Below, in pieces: positions 16,161-23,380 of a stretch of 25,156 nucleotides of DNA. The DNA comes from SBBV01 sp036555425 (lineage in GTDB: Bacteria > Pseudomonadota > Alphaproteobacteria > Bin65), in assembly GCA_036555425.1 (NCBI GenBank), contig DATBLL010000143.1, forward strand, positions 1-25,156. Reading direction: 5' to 3'. Each line of letters opens with the position of its first letter. Positions within the stretch are counted from its first letter, which is position 1. The translations under genes were made by a program, and so were the position numbers. The notes beneath the pieces are model-generated. The model was not told where the DNA came from. It worked only from the letters and a program-made list of their open reading frames with translations, and searched no databases.

Positions 16161-16964
16161 TCAGCGGCCCAACAGAACCTCCGAGACGAACTTGACGCCG
16201 GGATAGGCCAGGATCAGCGCGACGAGGGCGCCCAGCACCCAGCGGGCGGCGGAGCGGCCGCGCAATCCGGTCAGCCGGTGCAGCGCCAGCACGCCGAGGA
16301 TCAGCGCGAAGGCGAGCAGCGCCAGCACCGATTTGTGATCGACCGGCAGCAACGGGCGCCCCTCGAGATAAGACCACGCCATCCCGGTCGCGACCCCGGC
16401 GCCGAGCACGACAGCGGCCGCGATGAGGAGATAGAGTTCGAGGCTTTCGCAGGCGGCCATGCTCGGCAGCCGCGCGCTCAGGGCACCCTTCGCCTTGCGC
16501 TTGATCGCGCGCTCTTGCACCAGGATCGCGATCCCCGCCCCCGCCGCCAAGGTCACGAGCGCGTAGGTGGCGAGCGAGGCGCCGACATGGATGGCCACCC
16601 AGATCGAGGCGACGTCGGGATGCAGCACGCGCGCGCCGCCCGAAATCCAGATCGTGCCCAAGAGCCCGGAGACGAGCAGGAACGGCACCAGCACGATGGC
16701 GAGGCGCCGCCCCTCGCGCGAGACGGCGGCGACGACCGCATAGGCGACGAGGCAGGCCCCGACGGAAAGCCAGAGCGCGTCGCCGAAGCCGGTCGGCCAG
16801 CCGCGGCGCGCCTCGATCCCGAGCAGCGCTGCGGTGCCGGCGAGCGCCACCAGCAGCGACGGCCAGAACACGATCGCGCGCCCGTCGAGCCGCCGCCACG
16901 CGGTGGCGCCGAGCGGCAGCAGCGCGATCAGCGCGGCGAGCGCAAGGGGCAGAGGCGAATCCAT
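16161..16964 (-). CDS. Cytochrome c assembly (CcsA/YpjD-type) membrane protein
   Basis: A 267-residue integral membrane protein with about eight hydrophobic segments (near 4-22, 33-51, 62-82, 87-106, 121-149, 176-200, 211-229, 241-263). Two conserved histidines of the CcsA/HemX superfamily are visible: His126 (WVAIHVGAS) and His210 (PVDHKSVLALLAF), the pair thought to handle haem. The tryptophan-rich WWD loop of true CcsA is not evident, so it is nearer to the YpjD/HemX branch, whose exact role is not settled. ATG 16964 has AAGGA seven bases before it. It diverges from ispDF and runs toward ntrB. Confidence 0.85.
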   Translation of the reverse strand: MDSPLPLALAALIALLPLGATAWRRLDGRAIVFWPSLLVALAGTAALLGIEARRGWPTGFGDALWLSVGACLVAYAVVAAVSREGRRLAIVLVPFLLVSGLLGTIWISGGARVLHPDVASIWVAIHVGASLATYALVTLAAGAGIAILVQERAIKRKAKGALSARLPSMAACESLELYLLIAAAVVLGAGVATGMAWSYLEGRPLLPVDHKSVLALLAFALILGVLALHRLTGLRGRSAARWVLGALVALILAYPGVKFVSEVLLGR

Positions 16965-17008
16965 CGGGCCATCCTTCGCCGCACATCCCTGCCCGAGACC
17001 GGCGCCGC

Positions 17009-17038
17009 TTGGCAAGGTCGGGGCGCGGGGGATAGGGT
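17009..17038 (+). promoter_or_regulatory. Candidate sigma-70 promoter for the ispDF operon
   Basis: TTGGCA (17009-17014), an 18-base spacer and TAGGGT (17033-17038) lie in the 111-base gap between the divergent CcsA-type and ispDF genes, about 38 bases before the ispDF ATG. TAGGGT is a tolerated alphaproteobacterial downstream box. By eye only. Confidence 0.4.
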
Positions 17039-17075
17039 GCGCGCCCAATCGCAGCCAAGGCATTTCCGATCGCCT

Positions 17076-18230
17076 ATGAGCGGGTGTTACGCCCTCCTCG
17101 TCGCCGCAGGCCGCGGCACGCGCCTGCCCGGCGACGTTCCCAAGCAATACCGAACCGTCGGCGGCGAGCCGATCCTGCGGCGCGCGGCGCAGGCGTTCTT
17201 GCGCCACCCAGCCGTCCGGGGCGTGCGCGTCGTGATCCACCCCGGCGATCGCGCCCTCTACGACGGCGCCGCGGCGGGACTCGATCTTCTGCCGCCGGTC
17301 GCGGGCGGCGCCACGCGCCAGGAGTCGGTGCGCAACGGCCTCGAGAGCTTGGCCGGGCTGGCACCGGATTTCGTGATGATCCACGACGCCGCGCGGCCCT
17401 TCGTCGGCGCCGGCTCGATCGCCGCCGCGCGCGACGCGCTCGACCGTGTGCCCGGCGCCATCGTCGCCATTCCCGTCGTGGACAGCCTGAAGCGCGCAAG
17501 CGGGGACAAGCTCGCCGCCGTCGACCGCAAGGATCTCTGGCGCGCGCAGACGCCGCAGGCCTTCCGCTACGCCGAGATCCTGCGCGCGCACCGCGATGCC
17601 GCCGGACTCGATCTCACCGACGACGCCGCCGTGGCCGAGCGTGCCGGCTTGGCGCTCGCGATCGCGCCGGGCAGCGAGGACAATTTCAAGATCACGACCG
17701 AAGACGACATCGCGCGCGCCGAGCGCCTGGTGGCGGCGCGTCCAGCCTTGCCGCGCACCGGCATGGGCTTCGACGTGCACGCCTTCGGTCCGGGCGATCA
17801 CGTCTGGCTCTGCGGCATCAAGGTTCCCTTCGGCCGCGGCCTCGTCGGCCACTCTGACGCCGATGTCGGTCTCCACGCCCTGACCGACGCCGTGCTCGGC
17901 GCCCTCGCCGACGGCGACATCGGCGCGCATTTCTCGGACCGCGATCCGCGCTGGAAGGGCGCGCGCTCGGAGGTCTTCCTCAAGCACGCGGTGGAGCTCG
18001 TGCGCGCGCGCGGCGGGCGCATCCTGCATCTCGATCTCACCTTGATCTGCGAGCAGCCGCGCATCCGCCCGCACCACGCGGCGATGGTCGCGCGCGTCGC
18101 CGAGATTACCGGCCTCGCGCCGAACCGCGTCAGCATCAAGGCGACGACGACGGAAAAGCTCGGCTTCTCCGGCCGTGAAGAGGGCATCGCCGGCCAGGCC
18201 GTCGCCACCGTGCTGCTGCCGGACGAATGA
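17076..18230 (+). CDS. ispDF: Bifunctional MEP-pathway enzyme IspDF
   Basis: A 384-residue fusion. Residues 1-222 are IspD (CTP:2-C-methyl-D-erythritol-4-phosphate cytidylyltransferase): AAGRGTRL (10-17), VPKQY (21-25), HDAARP (103-108), Lys205 in NFKIT. Residues 228-384 are IspF (methylerythritol cyclodiphosphate synthase): zinc ligands Asp233 and His235 in GFDVHAF and His267, plus GHSDADV (258-264), DIGAHF (281-286) and TTTEKLGF (357-364). The two catalyse steps 3 and 5 of the non-mevalonate isoprenoid pathway. The fusion is typical of alpha- and epsilonproteobacteria. The frame is open far upstream but the IspD N-terminus fixes ATG 17076. Its stop overlaps pgpA as ATGA. Confidence 0.97.
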   Translation: MSGCYALLVAAGRGTRLPGDVPKQYRTVGGEPILRRAAQAFLRHPAVRGVRVVIHPGDRALYDGAAAGLDLLPPVAGGATRQESVRNGLESLAGLAPDFVMIHDAARPFVGAGSIAAARDALDRVPGAIVAIPVVDSLKRASGDKLAAVDRKDLWRAQTPQAFRYAEILRAHRDAAGLDLTDDAAVAERAGLALAIAPGSEDNFKITTEDDIARAERLVAARPALPRTGMGFDVHAFGPGDHVWLCGIKVPFGRGLVGHSDADVGLHALTDAVLGALADGDIGAHFSDRDPRWKGARSEVFLKHAVELVRARGGRILHLDLTLICEQPRIRPHHAAMVARVAEITGLAPNRVSIKATTTEKLGFSGREEGIAGQAVATVLLPDE

Positions 18231-18745
18231 GCATGGCCGCGGTGCCCAGCCACGTACGCCTCGTCGTCACCTTCTTCGGCGCGGGCAGGTTTCCCGCGGC
18301 CCCGGGCACATTCGGATCGATCGCGGCGCTGCCGTTCGGCATCGCGCTACTGCAGATCCCGGCGCCGTTCGGCCGGCTCGTGCTGTTGCTCGCGGTCAGC
18401 GGCGCGCTCGCGCTCGGCATCTGGGCGTCGGGGCTCTACTGCGATGCGGCCGAGCGTCCCGACGCGAGCGAGATCGTGATCGACGAGGTGGCGGGGCAAT
18501 GGCTGGCCCTCGTCTTCGCCGAGGCCGACAATCCGTGGCATTTCTTCGCCGCGTTCCTGCTGTTTCGTTTTTTCGACATCGTCAAGCCTTGGCCCGCGAG
18601 CTGGGCGCAGGATCACCTGCCGCGCGGCTGGGGCGTGATGATGGACGACATCATCGCCGGCCTATATGCGGCCGCCGTGCTTTACGCCGGAATTTGGGCC
18701 GCGGAGCTCCCTTATGTCGCCCGCCTCCTTCGCAGCCTTGGCTAA
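18227..18745 (+). CDS. pgpA: Phosphatidylglycerophosphatase A
   Basis: A 172-residue membrane phosphatase. Conserved family blocks: APGTFGS (25-31), IDEVAGQW (85-92), FRFFDIVKPWP (113-123) and MMDDIIAG (138-145), whose acidic residues form the Mg-dependent active site. Hydrophobic stretches at about 33-70, 92-118 and 141-158 place it in the inner membrane. It removes the phosphate from phosphatidylglycerophosphate to give phosphatidylglycerol. Translation is coupled to ispDF by the ATGA overlap, and its last 32 bases overlap the next gene. Confidence 0.95.
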   Translation: MSMAAVPSHVRLVVTFFGAGRFPAAPGTFGSIAALPFGIALLQIPAPFGRLVLLLAVSGALALGIWASGLYCDAAERPDASEIVIDEVAGQWLALVFAEADNPWHFFAAFLLFRFFDIVKPWPASWAQDHLPRGWGVMMDDIIAGLYAAAVLYAGIWAAELPYVARLLRSLG

Positions 18746-19202
18746 AACGGTGCTCGGCCGCCACCGCCGCGCGGGTACGAAGCTCGCGACGGCGGAGTCG
18801 TGCACCGGCGGCGCCATCGCCGCGGCGCTGACCGAAATCGCCGGCTCGTCCGAGGTATTCGAGCGCGGGTTCGTCGTCTATTCCAACGAGGCCAAGACCG
18901 AGCTGCTCGGGGTGTCGGCCGCGCTCATCGCCAAGCACGGCGCCGTCAGCCACGAGGTCGCGGCCGCCATGGTCGAGGGCGCCCTCGCCCATTCGCGCGC
19001 CGATCTCGCCGTCTCGGTCACCGGCATCGCCGGCCCCGGCGGGGGCACGCCGACGAAGCCGGTCGGCCTCGTCTATATCGGCTGCGGGCGGCGCGGCGCG
19101 GCGCCCGCGGTCGAGCGCCACGTCTTTGCCGGCGACCGCGCCGCCGTGCGCGCTGCCAGCGTCAAGCGCGCGCTCGAGCTGCTGCTGGCGGCGGGCGGAT
19201 GA
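18714..19202 (+). CDS. pncC: Nicotinamide-nucleotide amidase PncC (CinA C-terminal domain, stand-alone)
   Basis: A 162-residue protein equal to the C-terminal domain of CinA, without the N-terminal molybdopterin-binding-like domain. Catalytic Ser29 lies in AESCTGG (27-33), Lys61 in YSNEAK, and the loop TGIAGPGGGTPTKPVG (103-118) completes the family pattern. It deamidates nicotinamide mononucleotide to nicotinate mononucleotide in NAD salvage. ATG 18714 is preferred to the earlier ATG in the frame at 18666, because family proteins begin right before the SFAALAKTVL helix; even so it overlaps pgpA by 32 bases. It is followed by the CPBP gene through an ATGA overlap. Confidence 0.92.
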   Translation: MSPASFAALAKTVLGRHRRAGTKLATAESCTGGAIAAALTEIAGSSEVFERGFVVYSNEAKTELLGVSAALIAKHGAVSHEVAAAMVEGALAHSRADLAVSVTGIAGPGGGTPTKPVGLVYIGCGRRGAAPAVERHVFAGDRAAVRAASVKRALELLLAAGG

Positions 19203-19963
19203 GCGGTTCGCTCCCCCGCCTGCCTCCCTCGGCCGCTTCCTTGGGGCCCGCGCTGCGCGGCGGCGACGTCGCACGCGCGATCCTGCTCGGCCTCGCCCTC
19301 TTCGGCATCGCGTTCCTCGTCTTGCGCGAGCTTGCGGCCGGCGTCACGACGGTCGGCACGCGCATCAACTATCTGCTCGCTTACTTCGCGGCCTGGTGCT
19401 TTTCGTGGCTTGCGGCGATCTGGTTCGTCTTCGTGCGCGGCCGGGGCATGAGCTTCGCCGATCTCGGCTACACGATACCGCCGCGCCTGTGGGCGGCGCG
19501 CGGCGTGATGTTCGCGTTCGGAGCGCTGCCGATCGCCTATGCGCTGCTTGCGCTGCTGCGCCCCCTGCTCGACATCAAGACCGGCGCGAGCCTGCAGCAA
19601 TATTTCGGCGGCCCGGACTTCACGCTGATCCACGCCGCCGCCGTGCTGCTCTATGGCGGCTTCCTCGTGCCGCTGGCCGAGGAATTGCTGTTCCGCGGGT
19701 TGATCTTCCGGTGGCTGCGTCAGCGCCTTGATTTCTGGCCGGCGGCCGTGATCAGCGCCGGCGCCTTCGGCCTCGCCCATATCCGCTTCGACCAGATGGT
19801 GATCGCGGGCCTGCTCGGCCTGCCGCTCGCCTGGCTCTATGAGAAGAGCCACTCGCTGGCGCCGGCGATCCTCATGCACCAGACCTACAATTCGCTGGTG
19901 CTGATGCTGACCTTCGCCGTTGTCTGGCTGCCGCCCGGCGGCGGTTGGTACCCAGTTTCGTGA
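19199..19963 (+). CDS. CPBP-family intramembrane glutamic endopeptidase (CAAX protease/bacteriocin-processing family)
   Basis: A 254-residue polytopic membrane protein with the three CPBP motifs: EELLFRG (161-167, Glu161-Glu162 and Arg166), FGLAHIR (190-196, Phe190 and His194) and HQTYN (227-231, His227 and Asn231). Hydrophobic segments lie near 25-50, 56-80, 100-123, 143-160, 180-212 and 222-244. Related enzymes cleave membrane substrates; the target here is unknown. It is the last gene of the ispDF-pgpA-pncC operon, joined by ATGA overlap. Its final codons (WYPVS and the stop) form part of the left arm of a long palindrome. Confidence 0.9.
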   Translation: MSGSLPRLPPSAASLGPALRGGDVARAILLGLALFGIAFLVLRELAAGVTTVGTRINYLLAYFAAWCFSWLAAIWFVFVRGRGMSFADLGYTIPPRLWAARGVMFAFGALPIAYALLALLRPLLDIKTGASLQQYFGGPDFTLIHAAAVLLYGGFLVPLAEELLFRGLIFRWLRQRLDFWPAAVISAGAFGLAHIRFDQMVIAGLLGLPLAWLYEKSHSLAPAILMHQTYNSLVLMLTFAVVWLPPGGGWYPVS

Positions 19964-20012
19964 ATTCGTGAGTCGCACTTCGCGACAGACGAATTCGCGA
20001 AGTTGGGTACCA
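19946..20012. repeat. Long imperfect palindrome at the end of the CPBP gene
   Basis: The 24-base arms at 19946-19969 and 19989-20012 match at 21 positions as reverse complements, and an inner stem GTCGC-ACTTC-GCGAC (19972-19986) continues the fold. The CPBP stop codon (19961-19963) is inside the left arm. It can fold on either strand, so it may work as a two-way terminator or mRNA 3'-end protector between convergent genes. A shortened relative is at 22171-22203. Confidence 0.7.
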
Positions 20013-20022
20013 CATCAAGACT

Positions 20023-20081
20023 CTAGTACCCGCCATGAGTTGCCTGACGCTGTAACGCGAATTTCCGATGGCGGGTACTAG
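20023..20081. repeat. Second palindrome, at the end of the COQ10-like gene
   Basis: Arms CTAGTACCCGCCAT (20023-20036) and ATGGCGGGTACTAG (20068-20081) are perfect over 14 bases around a 31-base centre. The COQ10-like stop codon TAG (20080-20078 on the minus strand) is inside the right arm. Together with the preceding palindrome it fills the whole gap between two convergent genes. Confidence 0.7.
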
Positions 20082-20542
20082 GCCGGCTTCGGCACGGCGC
20101 CGGCGGGGGCGCCATAGAGCTGGCGCGCGCGGGTTTCGAACGCCGCCACCATCTTCCGCACCGCCTCGTGGAAGAGCGCGCCGATCAGCCGCTGCAGCAT
20201 GGCGGAGCGGAATTCGAACTCGATGAAGAAATCGACCTGGCAGCCCTCGGGCACCGGCTTGAAGCGCCAAGTGTTGACGAGGTGGCGGAACGGGCCGCTC
20301 GTGTAAGTAACGTCGATCGTCTCGGGCCGCGTCAAGGTCACGCGCGAGCTGTAGCGCTCGCGGACGAAGCGGAAGCCGACCAGAACTTCGGCGTCGAAGG
20401 TGTCGCGGTCGCGGTGGAAGACGCGCGCGCCCACGCACCAGGGCAGAAATTCGGGATAGCGCTGCACGTCGCCGACGATGTCGAAGACCTGCGCCGGCGT
20501 GTAGGGAAAAAGCCGCGTCTCGCGATGGGCGATCAGCGCCAT
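20078..20542 (-). CDS. Coenzyme Q-binding COQ10/RatA-type START-domain protein
   Basis: A 154-residue START-like protein of the polyketide cyclase/COQ10 family. Diagnostic strings are QRYPEFLPWC (27-36), the strand FRFVRERYSSRV (57-68), and the closing helix MLQRLIGALFHEAVRKMVAAF (115-135). Mitochondrial COQ10 carries ubiquinone to respiratory complexes; the E. coli homologue RatA has been reported to affect ribosome association. The alphaproteobacterial copies beside lipA are close to the COQ10 branch. The ATG overlaps the lipA stop by one base (TGATG), so the pair is translationally coupled. Confidence 0.92.
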   Translation of the reverse strand: MALIAHRETRLFPYTPAQVFDIVGDVQRYPEFLPWCVGARVFHRDRDTFDAEVLVGFRFVRERYSSRVTLTRPETIDVTYTSGPFRHLVNTWRFKPVPEGCQVDFFIEFEFRSAMLQRLIGALFHEAVRKMVAAFETRARQLYGAPAGAVPKPA

Positions 20543-21519
20543 CAGGCGGCCCCTTTGGCGCCGAGCCCGGCCAGGCGCGCGGCGCGCAGGCGGCGGAAAT
20601 CGTCGCCGGCATGATAGGAGGAGCGCGTCAGCGGCGAGGCGGCCACCATCGCGAAGCCCTTGCCGTAGGCCATGCGCGCATAGTCCTCGAATTCCGCCGG
20701 CGGCACGAAGCGGTCGACGGCGGCGTGTTTCGGCGTCGGCTGGAGATACTGGCCCAGCGTTAAGAAATCGACGCCGGCCGAGCGCAGATCGTCCATCACC
20801 TGATAGAGCTCTTCCTTCGTCTCGCCGAGGCCGACCATGAGACCGGACTTGGTGAACAGCGCCGGGTCGATCTCCTTGACGCGCTGGAGCAGGCGCAGCG
20901 AGTGGAAATAGCGCGCGCCCGAGCGGATGCGCGGATAGAGCCGGGGCACGGTTTCGAGATTGTGGTTGAACACGTTGGGTTTCGCCGCTGCCACGGCCTC
21001 GATGGCGCCCGACTTGTTGAGGAAATCCGGCGTTAGGATCTCGATCGTCGTCGCCGGCGCGAGGGCGCGGATGCGCTCGATCACGCGGATGAACTGGCCC
21101 GCCCCGCCGTCGTCGAGATCGTCGCGGTCGACCGAGGTGACGACGACGTGATCGAGGCCGAGCTTCGCCACCGCTTCGGCCACGTGCTCGGGCTCGTGCG
21201 GATCGAGGCGGTCGGGCCGACCGGTGGCGACGTTGCAGAACGCGCAGGCGCGCGTGCACACGCTGCCGAGGATCATGAACGTCGCGTGCCTCCTGGCCCA
21301 GCATTCGCCGATGTTGGGGCACGCGGCCTCTTCGCAGACCGTGTGGAGCTTCAAGCCGCGCATCAGCGCCCGCGTCTCGTGATAGGCGGGCGAAGACGGG
21401 GCCTTGACCCGGATCCACTCCGGTTTCCGCTGCGCCGGATTGTCGGGACGATGCGCCTTCTCCGGATGGCGCGCCTTTTCGGGAAGGTGCGGCCGGGCAG
21501 CTTCTTCGGCGAGGGCCAT
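20542..21519 (-). CDS. lipA: Lipoyl synthase LipA
   Basis: A 325-residue radical-SAM enzyme. The auxiliary cluster cysteines Cys62, Cys67 and Cys73 (CEEAACPNIGEC), the SAM-cluster triad Cys88/Cys92/Cys95 (CTRACAFC), and the C-terminal RSSY (299-302) whose serine is the fourth auxiliary-cluster ligand are all present. It inserts two sulfurs into the octanoyl group on lipoyl-dependent proteins, among them the E2 protein encoded at the right end of this window. The start ATG 21519 precedes the usual charged, proline-rich leader. COQ10 follows with a one-base overlap. Confidence 0.98.
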   Translation of the reverse strand: MALAEEAARPHLPEKARHPEKAHRPDNPAQRKPEWIRVKAPSSPAYHETRALMRGLKLHTVCEEAACPNIGECWARRHATFMILGSVCTRACAFCNVATGRPDRLDPHEPEHVAEAVAKLGLDHVVVTSVDRDDLDDGGAGQFIRVIERIRALAPATTIEILTPDFLNKSGAIEAVAAAKPNVFNHNLETVPRLYPRIRSGARYFHSLRLLQRVKEIDPALFTKSGLMVGLGETKEELYQVMDDLRSAGVDFLTLGQYLQPTPKHAAVDRFVPPAEFEDYARMAYGKGFAMVAASPLTRSSYHAGDDFRRLRAARLAGLGAKGAA

Positions 21520-21550
21520 GATTGCGCGTGCCGTTGCGATATGCCGCCCT

Positions 21551-21580
21551 AGACTTGGAGGGCGCCCACAATGGGGTCAA
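21551..21580 (-). promoter_or_regulatory. Possible lipA promoter
   Basis: A good upstream box, TTGACC (21580-21575 on the minus strand), is seen 56 bases before the lipA start. The downstream box is unclear: AAGTCT at 18 bases spacing is poor and GTCTAG at 20 bases is wide. Low-confidence call made because the gap of 147 bases makes a separate promoter likely. Confidence 0.25.
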
Positions 21581-21666
21581 GGCGCGCTTTGTATCACCGC
21601 GGCGGGCGCGCGGCGATGCGGGAAATTACCGGGTCGCCGCCGGCCGGGCGATGCCGGAAGCCGAGT

Positions 21667-21987
21667 TCAGCGCGAGTAATAATCGTAGTAATCGTAGCGG
21701 TCGTACCGATTCCAGTACCGCGGATAGCCGCGATTGTTGTAGCGGTAGTATCTCGGCCCGAAGCCGCAATTGTTATCCGCCCACCCCGGCTGAACGTAGG
21801 TGCACGTGCCGCCGCGGCGATAGACCGCGCAGATGAGGGCATAAGGCGGATTGTCGGTGCTATGCGGCGGACCGACCGGGCGCCCATAGGCGTCGAAGCA
21901 CTGGGCTACGGCGGCAAAGGCCGGGGTTTCCGCTCCGGCCACGACGAGCGCGCCGAGGGCCGCGGTCAGACAAGCGAGCTTGCGCAT
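21667..21987 (-). CDS. Small secreted protein with four conserved cysteines (paralogue 1), unknown function
   Basis: I do not recognise the family. A 106-residue protein with a clear Sec signal peptide: MRK, a hydrophobic core (about 5-18) and a likely cleavage site at AFA-A (23-26). The mature part starts with a compact domain (29-80) holding Cys30, Cys53, Cys62 and Cys74, probably two disulfides in the periplasm, and ends in a Tyr/Arg/Asn-rich tail (79-106). Its paralogue at 22204 is identical at 43 of 52 positions of the domain, with all four cysteines at the same residue numbers. ATG 21987 has a very strong ribosome site, AGGAGGAG, six bases upstream, suggesting high translation. It lies 216 bases downstream of the paralogue. 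Confidence 0.85.
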   Translation of the reverse strand: MRKLACLTAALGALVVAGAETPAFAAVAQCFDAYGRPVGPPHSTDNPPYALICAVYRRGGTCTYVQPGWADNNCGFGPRYYRYNNRGYPRYWNRYDRYDYYDYYSR

Positions 21988-22130
21988 GACAGCTCCTCCT
22001 CCGGGGGCGTCGGCGCGGCCGACAGCCCACCGGTCATCCTATGTCTACATACGTTGCGAGATCTCTAAATGCGCACCGCGCGGCTCAATGGTTGCCGCGC
22101 CGACCTGCCGGAGTTCTGCGCATCAGAAGA

Positions 22131-22154
22131 CGCCGTTTCCGGCCAGAAACGGCG
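22131..22154. terminator. Perfect hairpin between the two secreted-protein genes, possible terminator
   Basis: Arms CGCCGTTTC and GAAACGGCG (9 bases, exact) with a 6-base loop. Read on the minus strand it lies about 50 bases past the stop of the 22204 gene and is followed by TCTTCT, a weak T-rich stretch, so a terminator for that gene is plausible but not strong. Confidence 0.4.
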
Positions 22155-22170
22155 CCCTATGCGTCGGAGT

Positions 22171-22203
22171 GGGTACCCAATGTTCGGTCGCCGACTTGGC
22201 GAC
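22171..22203. repeat. Shortened copy of the GGTACCCA palindromic repeat
   Basis: It starts GGGTACCCAATGTTCGG and continues into the stem GTCGCC-GACTT-GGCGAC (22187-22203). The palindrome at 19946 has the same order of parts: GGTACCCA, TTCG, then GTCGC, a five-base loop and GCGAC. The stop codon of the secreted-protein gene (22204-22206) directly touches this copy. Confidence 0.5.
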
Positions 22204-22623
22204 TCAGCGTGCGTTGTTCGGCTGACCCCGGTCCGGTAGCGGAGGATAAGCCGGATTCGGCTGGGGATCGACTCGCTGCAAGCGGCGCAGTTCGCGCTCC
22301 TGTGGCGTTGCCCCGCGGCTGTGGCGGCGACCGTAGTCATAGCGGTAATCCCGGTTGTAATTGTATTGCGGGTAGCCGCGCGAATAGCGCGGCGCGACAC
22401 CGCAATTGTTTTCAGCCCAGCCGGGCTGGACGTGCGTGCATTGGCCGCCCTGGGCATAGACAGAGCAAATCAAGCCATAGGGTGGATTGTCGGTGCTGTG
22501 CGGCGGGCCGACCGGACGGCCATAGGCATCGAAGCACTGGCCCAGCGCCGCGTTGGCGGGGCTCTCGGCTCCGATGGCGAACAGCGCAACCAGCGCCGCC
22601 GTCACTGTCGCGAGCTTCTTCAT
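22204..22623 (-). CDS. Small secreted protein with four conserved cysteines (paralogue 2), unknown function
   Basis: Not a family I recognise. A 139-residue protein with a signal peptide (MKK, hydrophobic 5-18, probable site ANA-A at 24-26). Its mature domain (29-80) has Cys30, Cys53, Cys62 and Cys74 and the shared core CFDAYGRPVGPPHSTDNPPY. The tail differs from paralogue 1: a Tyr/Arg/Asn-rich run (80-101), then an acidic-basic stretch (ATPQERELRRLQRVDP) and a proline-rich end. It probably works in the periplasm or at the outer surface. The frame is open to 22704, but ATG 22623 begins the signal peptide and has GGAG seven to eight bases upstream. The two genes are tandem duplicates on one strand. 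Confidence 0.83.
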   Translation of the reverse strand: MKKLATVTAALVALFAIGAESPANAALGQCFDAYGRPVGPPHSTDNPPYGLICSVYAQGGQCTHVQPGWAENNCGVAPRYSRGYPQYNYNRDYRYDYGRRHSRGATPQERELRRLQRVDPQPNPAYPPLPDRGQPNNAR

Positions 22624-22772
22624 GTTTCTCTCCTCTGACGCGCGCGGGCGCCCCCACCGGCCGCTCGCGACGCTGCATTCATTAATACGTCCGACGGCGC
22701 CCATTCCGTTCCGCGGCCGGCCTCACCTTCGTTCGTGTGCCGCTCGCCAATGCGTGATCGCGCGCAAGGTTC

Positions 22773-22792
22773 CGCTCACGCGCTGGTGAGCG
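22773..22792. repeat. Short hairpin downstream of the 152-residue gene
   Basis: CGCTCAC and GTGAGCG pair exactly around a 6-base loop, about 60 bases past the stop at 22854. No T-run follows on the minus strand, so it is at best a weak terminator. Nothing else is evident in the 230-base gap 22624-22853. Confidence 0.3.
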
Positions 22793-22853
22793 CGGCGAAG
22801 AGGAAATCGCGATGGATGGTGAGCCGACCGATGCGGCGCGCGGCCGCGGGGCG

Positions 22854-23312
22854 TCAGAAGGTCAGGCGGATGAACTGCTGCAGCGCGCCTTCGATGGCCG
22901 AGGGCAGCTTGTCGTTGGCCGGAAGCGTGACCTCGCCGACGTCGTAGCGTTGGCCTTTGCCGTCGAGGCGCGGGCGCGTCGTGACTCTCCACTCGCCGCC
23001 CTCGGTCTCGAGCCGGAGATAGTATTCCGCGAGGCCCGGCACGCCCGAGAGATCGATCAGGAAATCGGCGACCGCGCTGCGCGGCGGGTAGTTCTCGACC
23101 GAGCCCGGCAGGACCTTGAATTCGGACGTCCTCCCCACTTGGCGCACCATCGCGGCATAGTGCTCGAACAGCGGCTTTACCACCTTGTCGAGCAGCTGAT
23201 TGGCCTTGCGCATCTTCTCGATGGTCTGATCCTCCGCCTCCTTCTTGGGAGCGCGGCCTGCCAGCGCCTTAAGCTCGCGCGAAAAGCGATTGCGGTCGTG
23301 GGCGAGGAACAT
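22854..23312 (-). CDS. Hypothetical protein, 152 residues, downstream of lpdA
   Basis: I do not recognise the family. The protein is soluble with no signal peptide: a charged helical N-terminal half (about 1-65, with KKEAEDQTIEKMRKANQLLDKVV suited to a helical hairpin) and a beta-rich C-terminal half (about 66-152) with FKVLPGSV, VADFLIDL, YYLRLETEGGEWRVTTRPRL and RYDVGEVTLPAND. It looks like a conserved, folded protein rather than a shadow frame. ATG 23312 is preceded by AGAGG at about 13 bases; a TTG four codons earlier in the frame is the alternative. It lies 68 bases after lpdA on the same strand and could be read from the pyruvate dehydrogenase transcript. Confidence 0.75.
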   Translation of the reverse strand: MFLAHDRNRFSRELKALAGRAPKKEAEDQTIEKMRKANQLLDKVVKPLFEHYAAMVRQVGRTSEFKVLPGSVENYPPRSAVADFLIDLSGVPGLAEYYLRLETEGGEWRVTTRPRLDGKGQRYDVGEVTLPANDKLPSAIEGALQQFIRLTF

Positions 23313-23380
23313 GACGGGAGGCAATCCTCTTGGCACGGCTGCCAGAGATAGCCCAGCAACGGTTATGGGGTGGTTAATGG

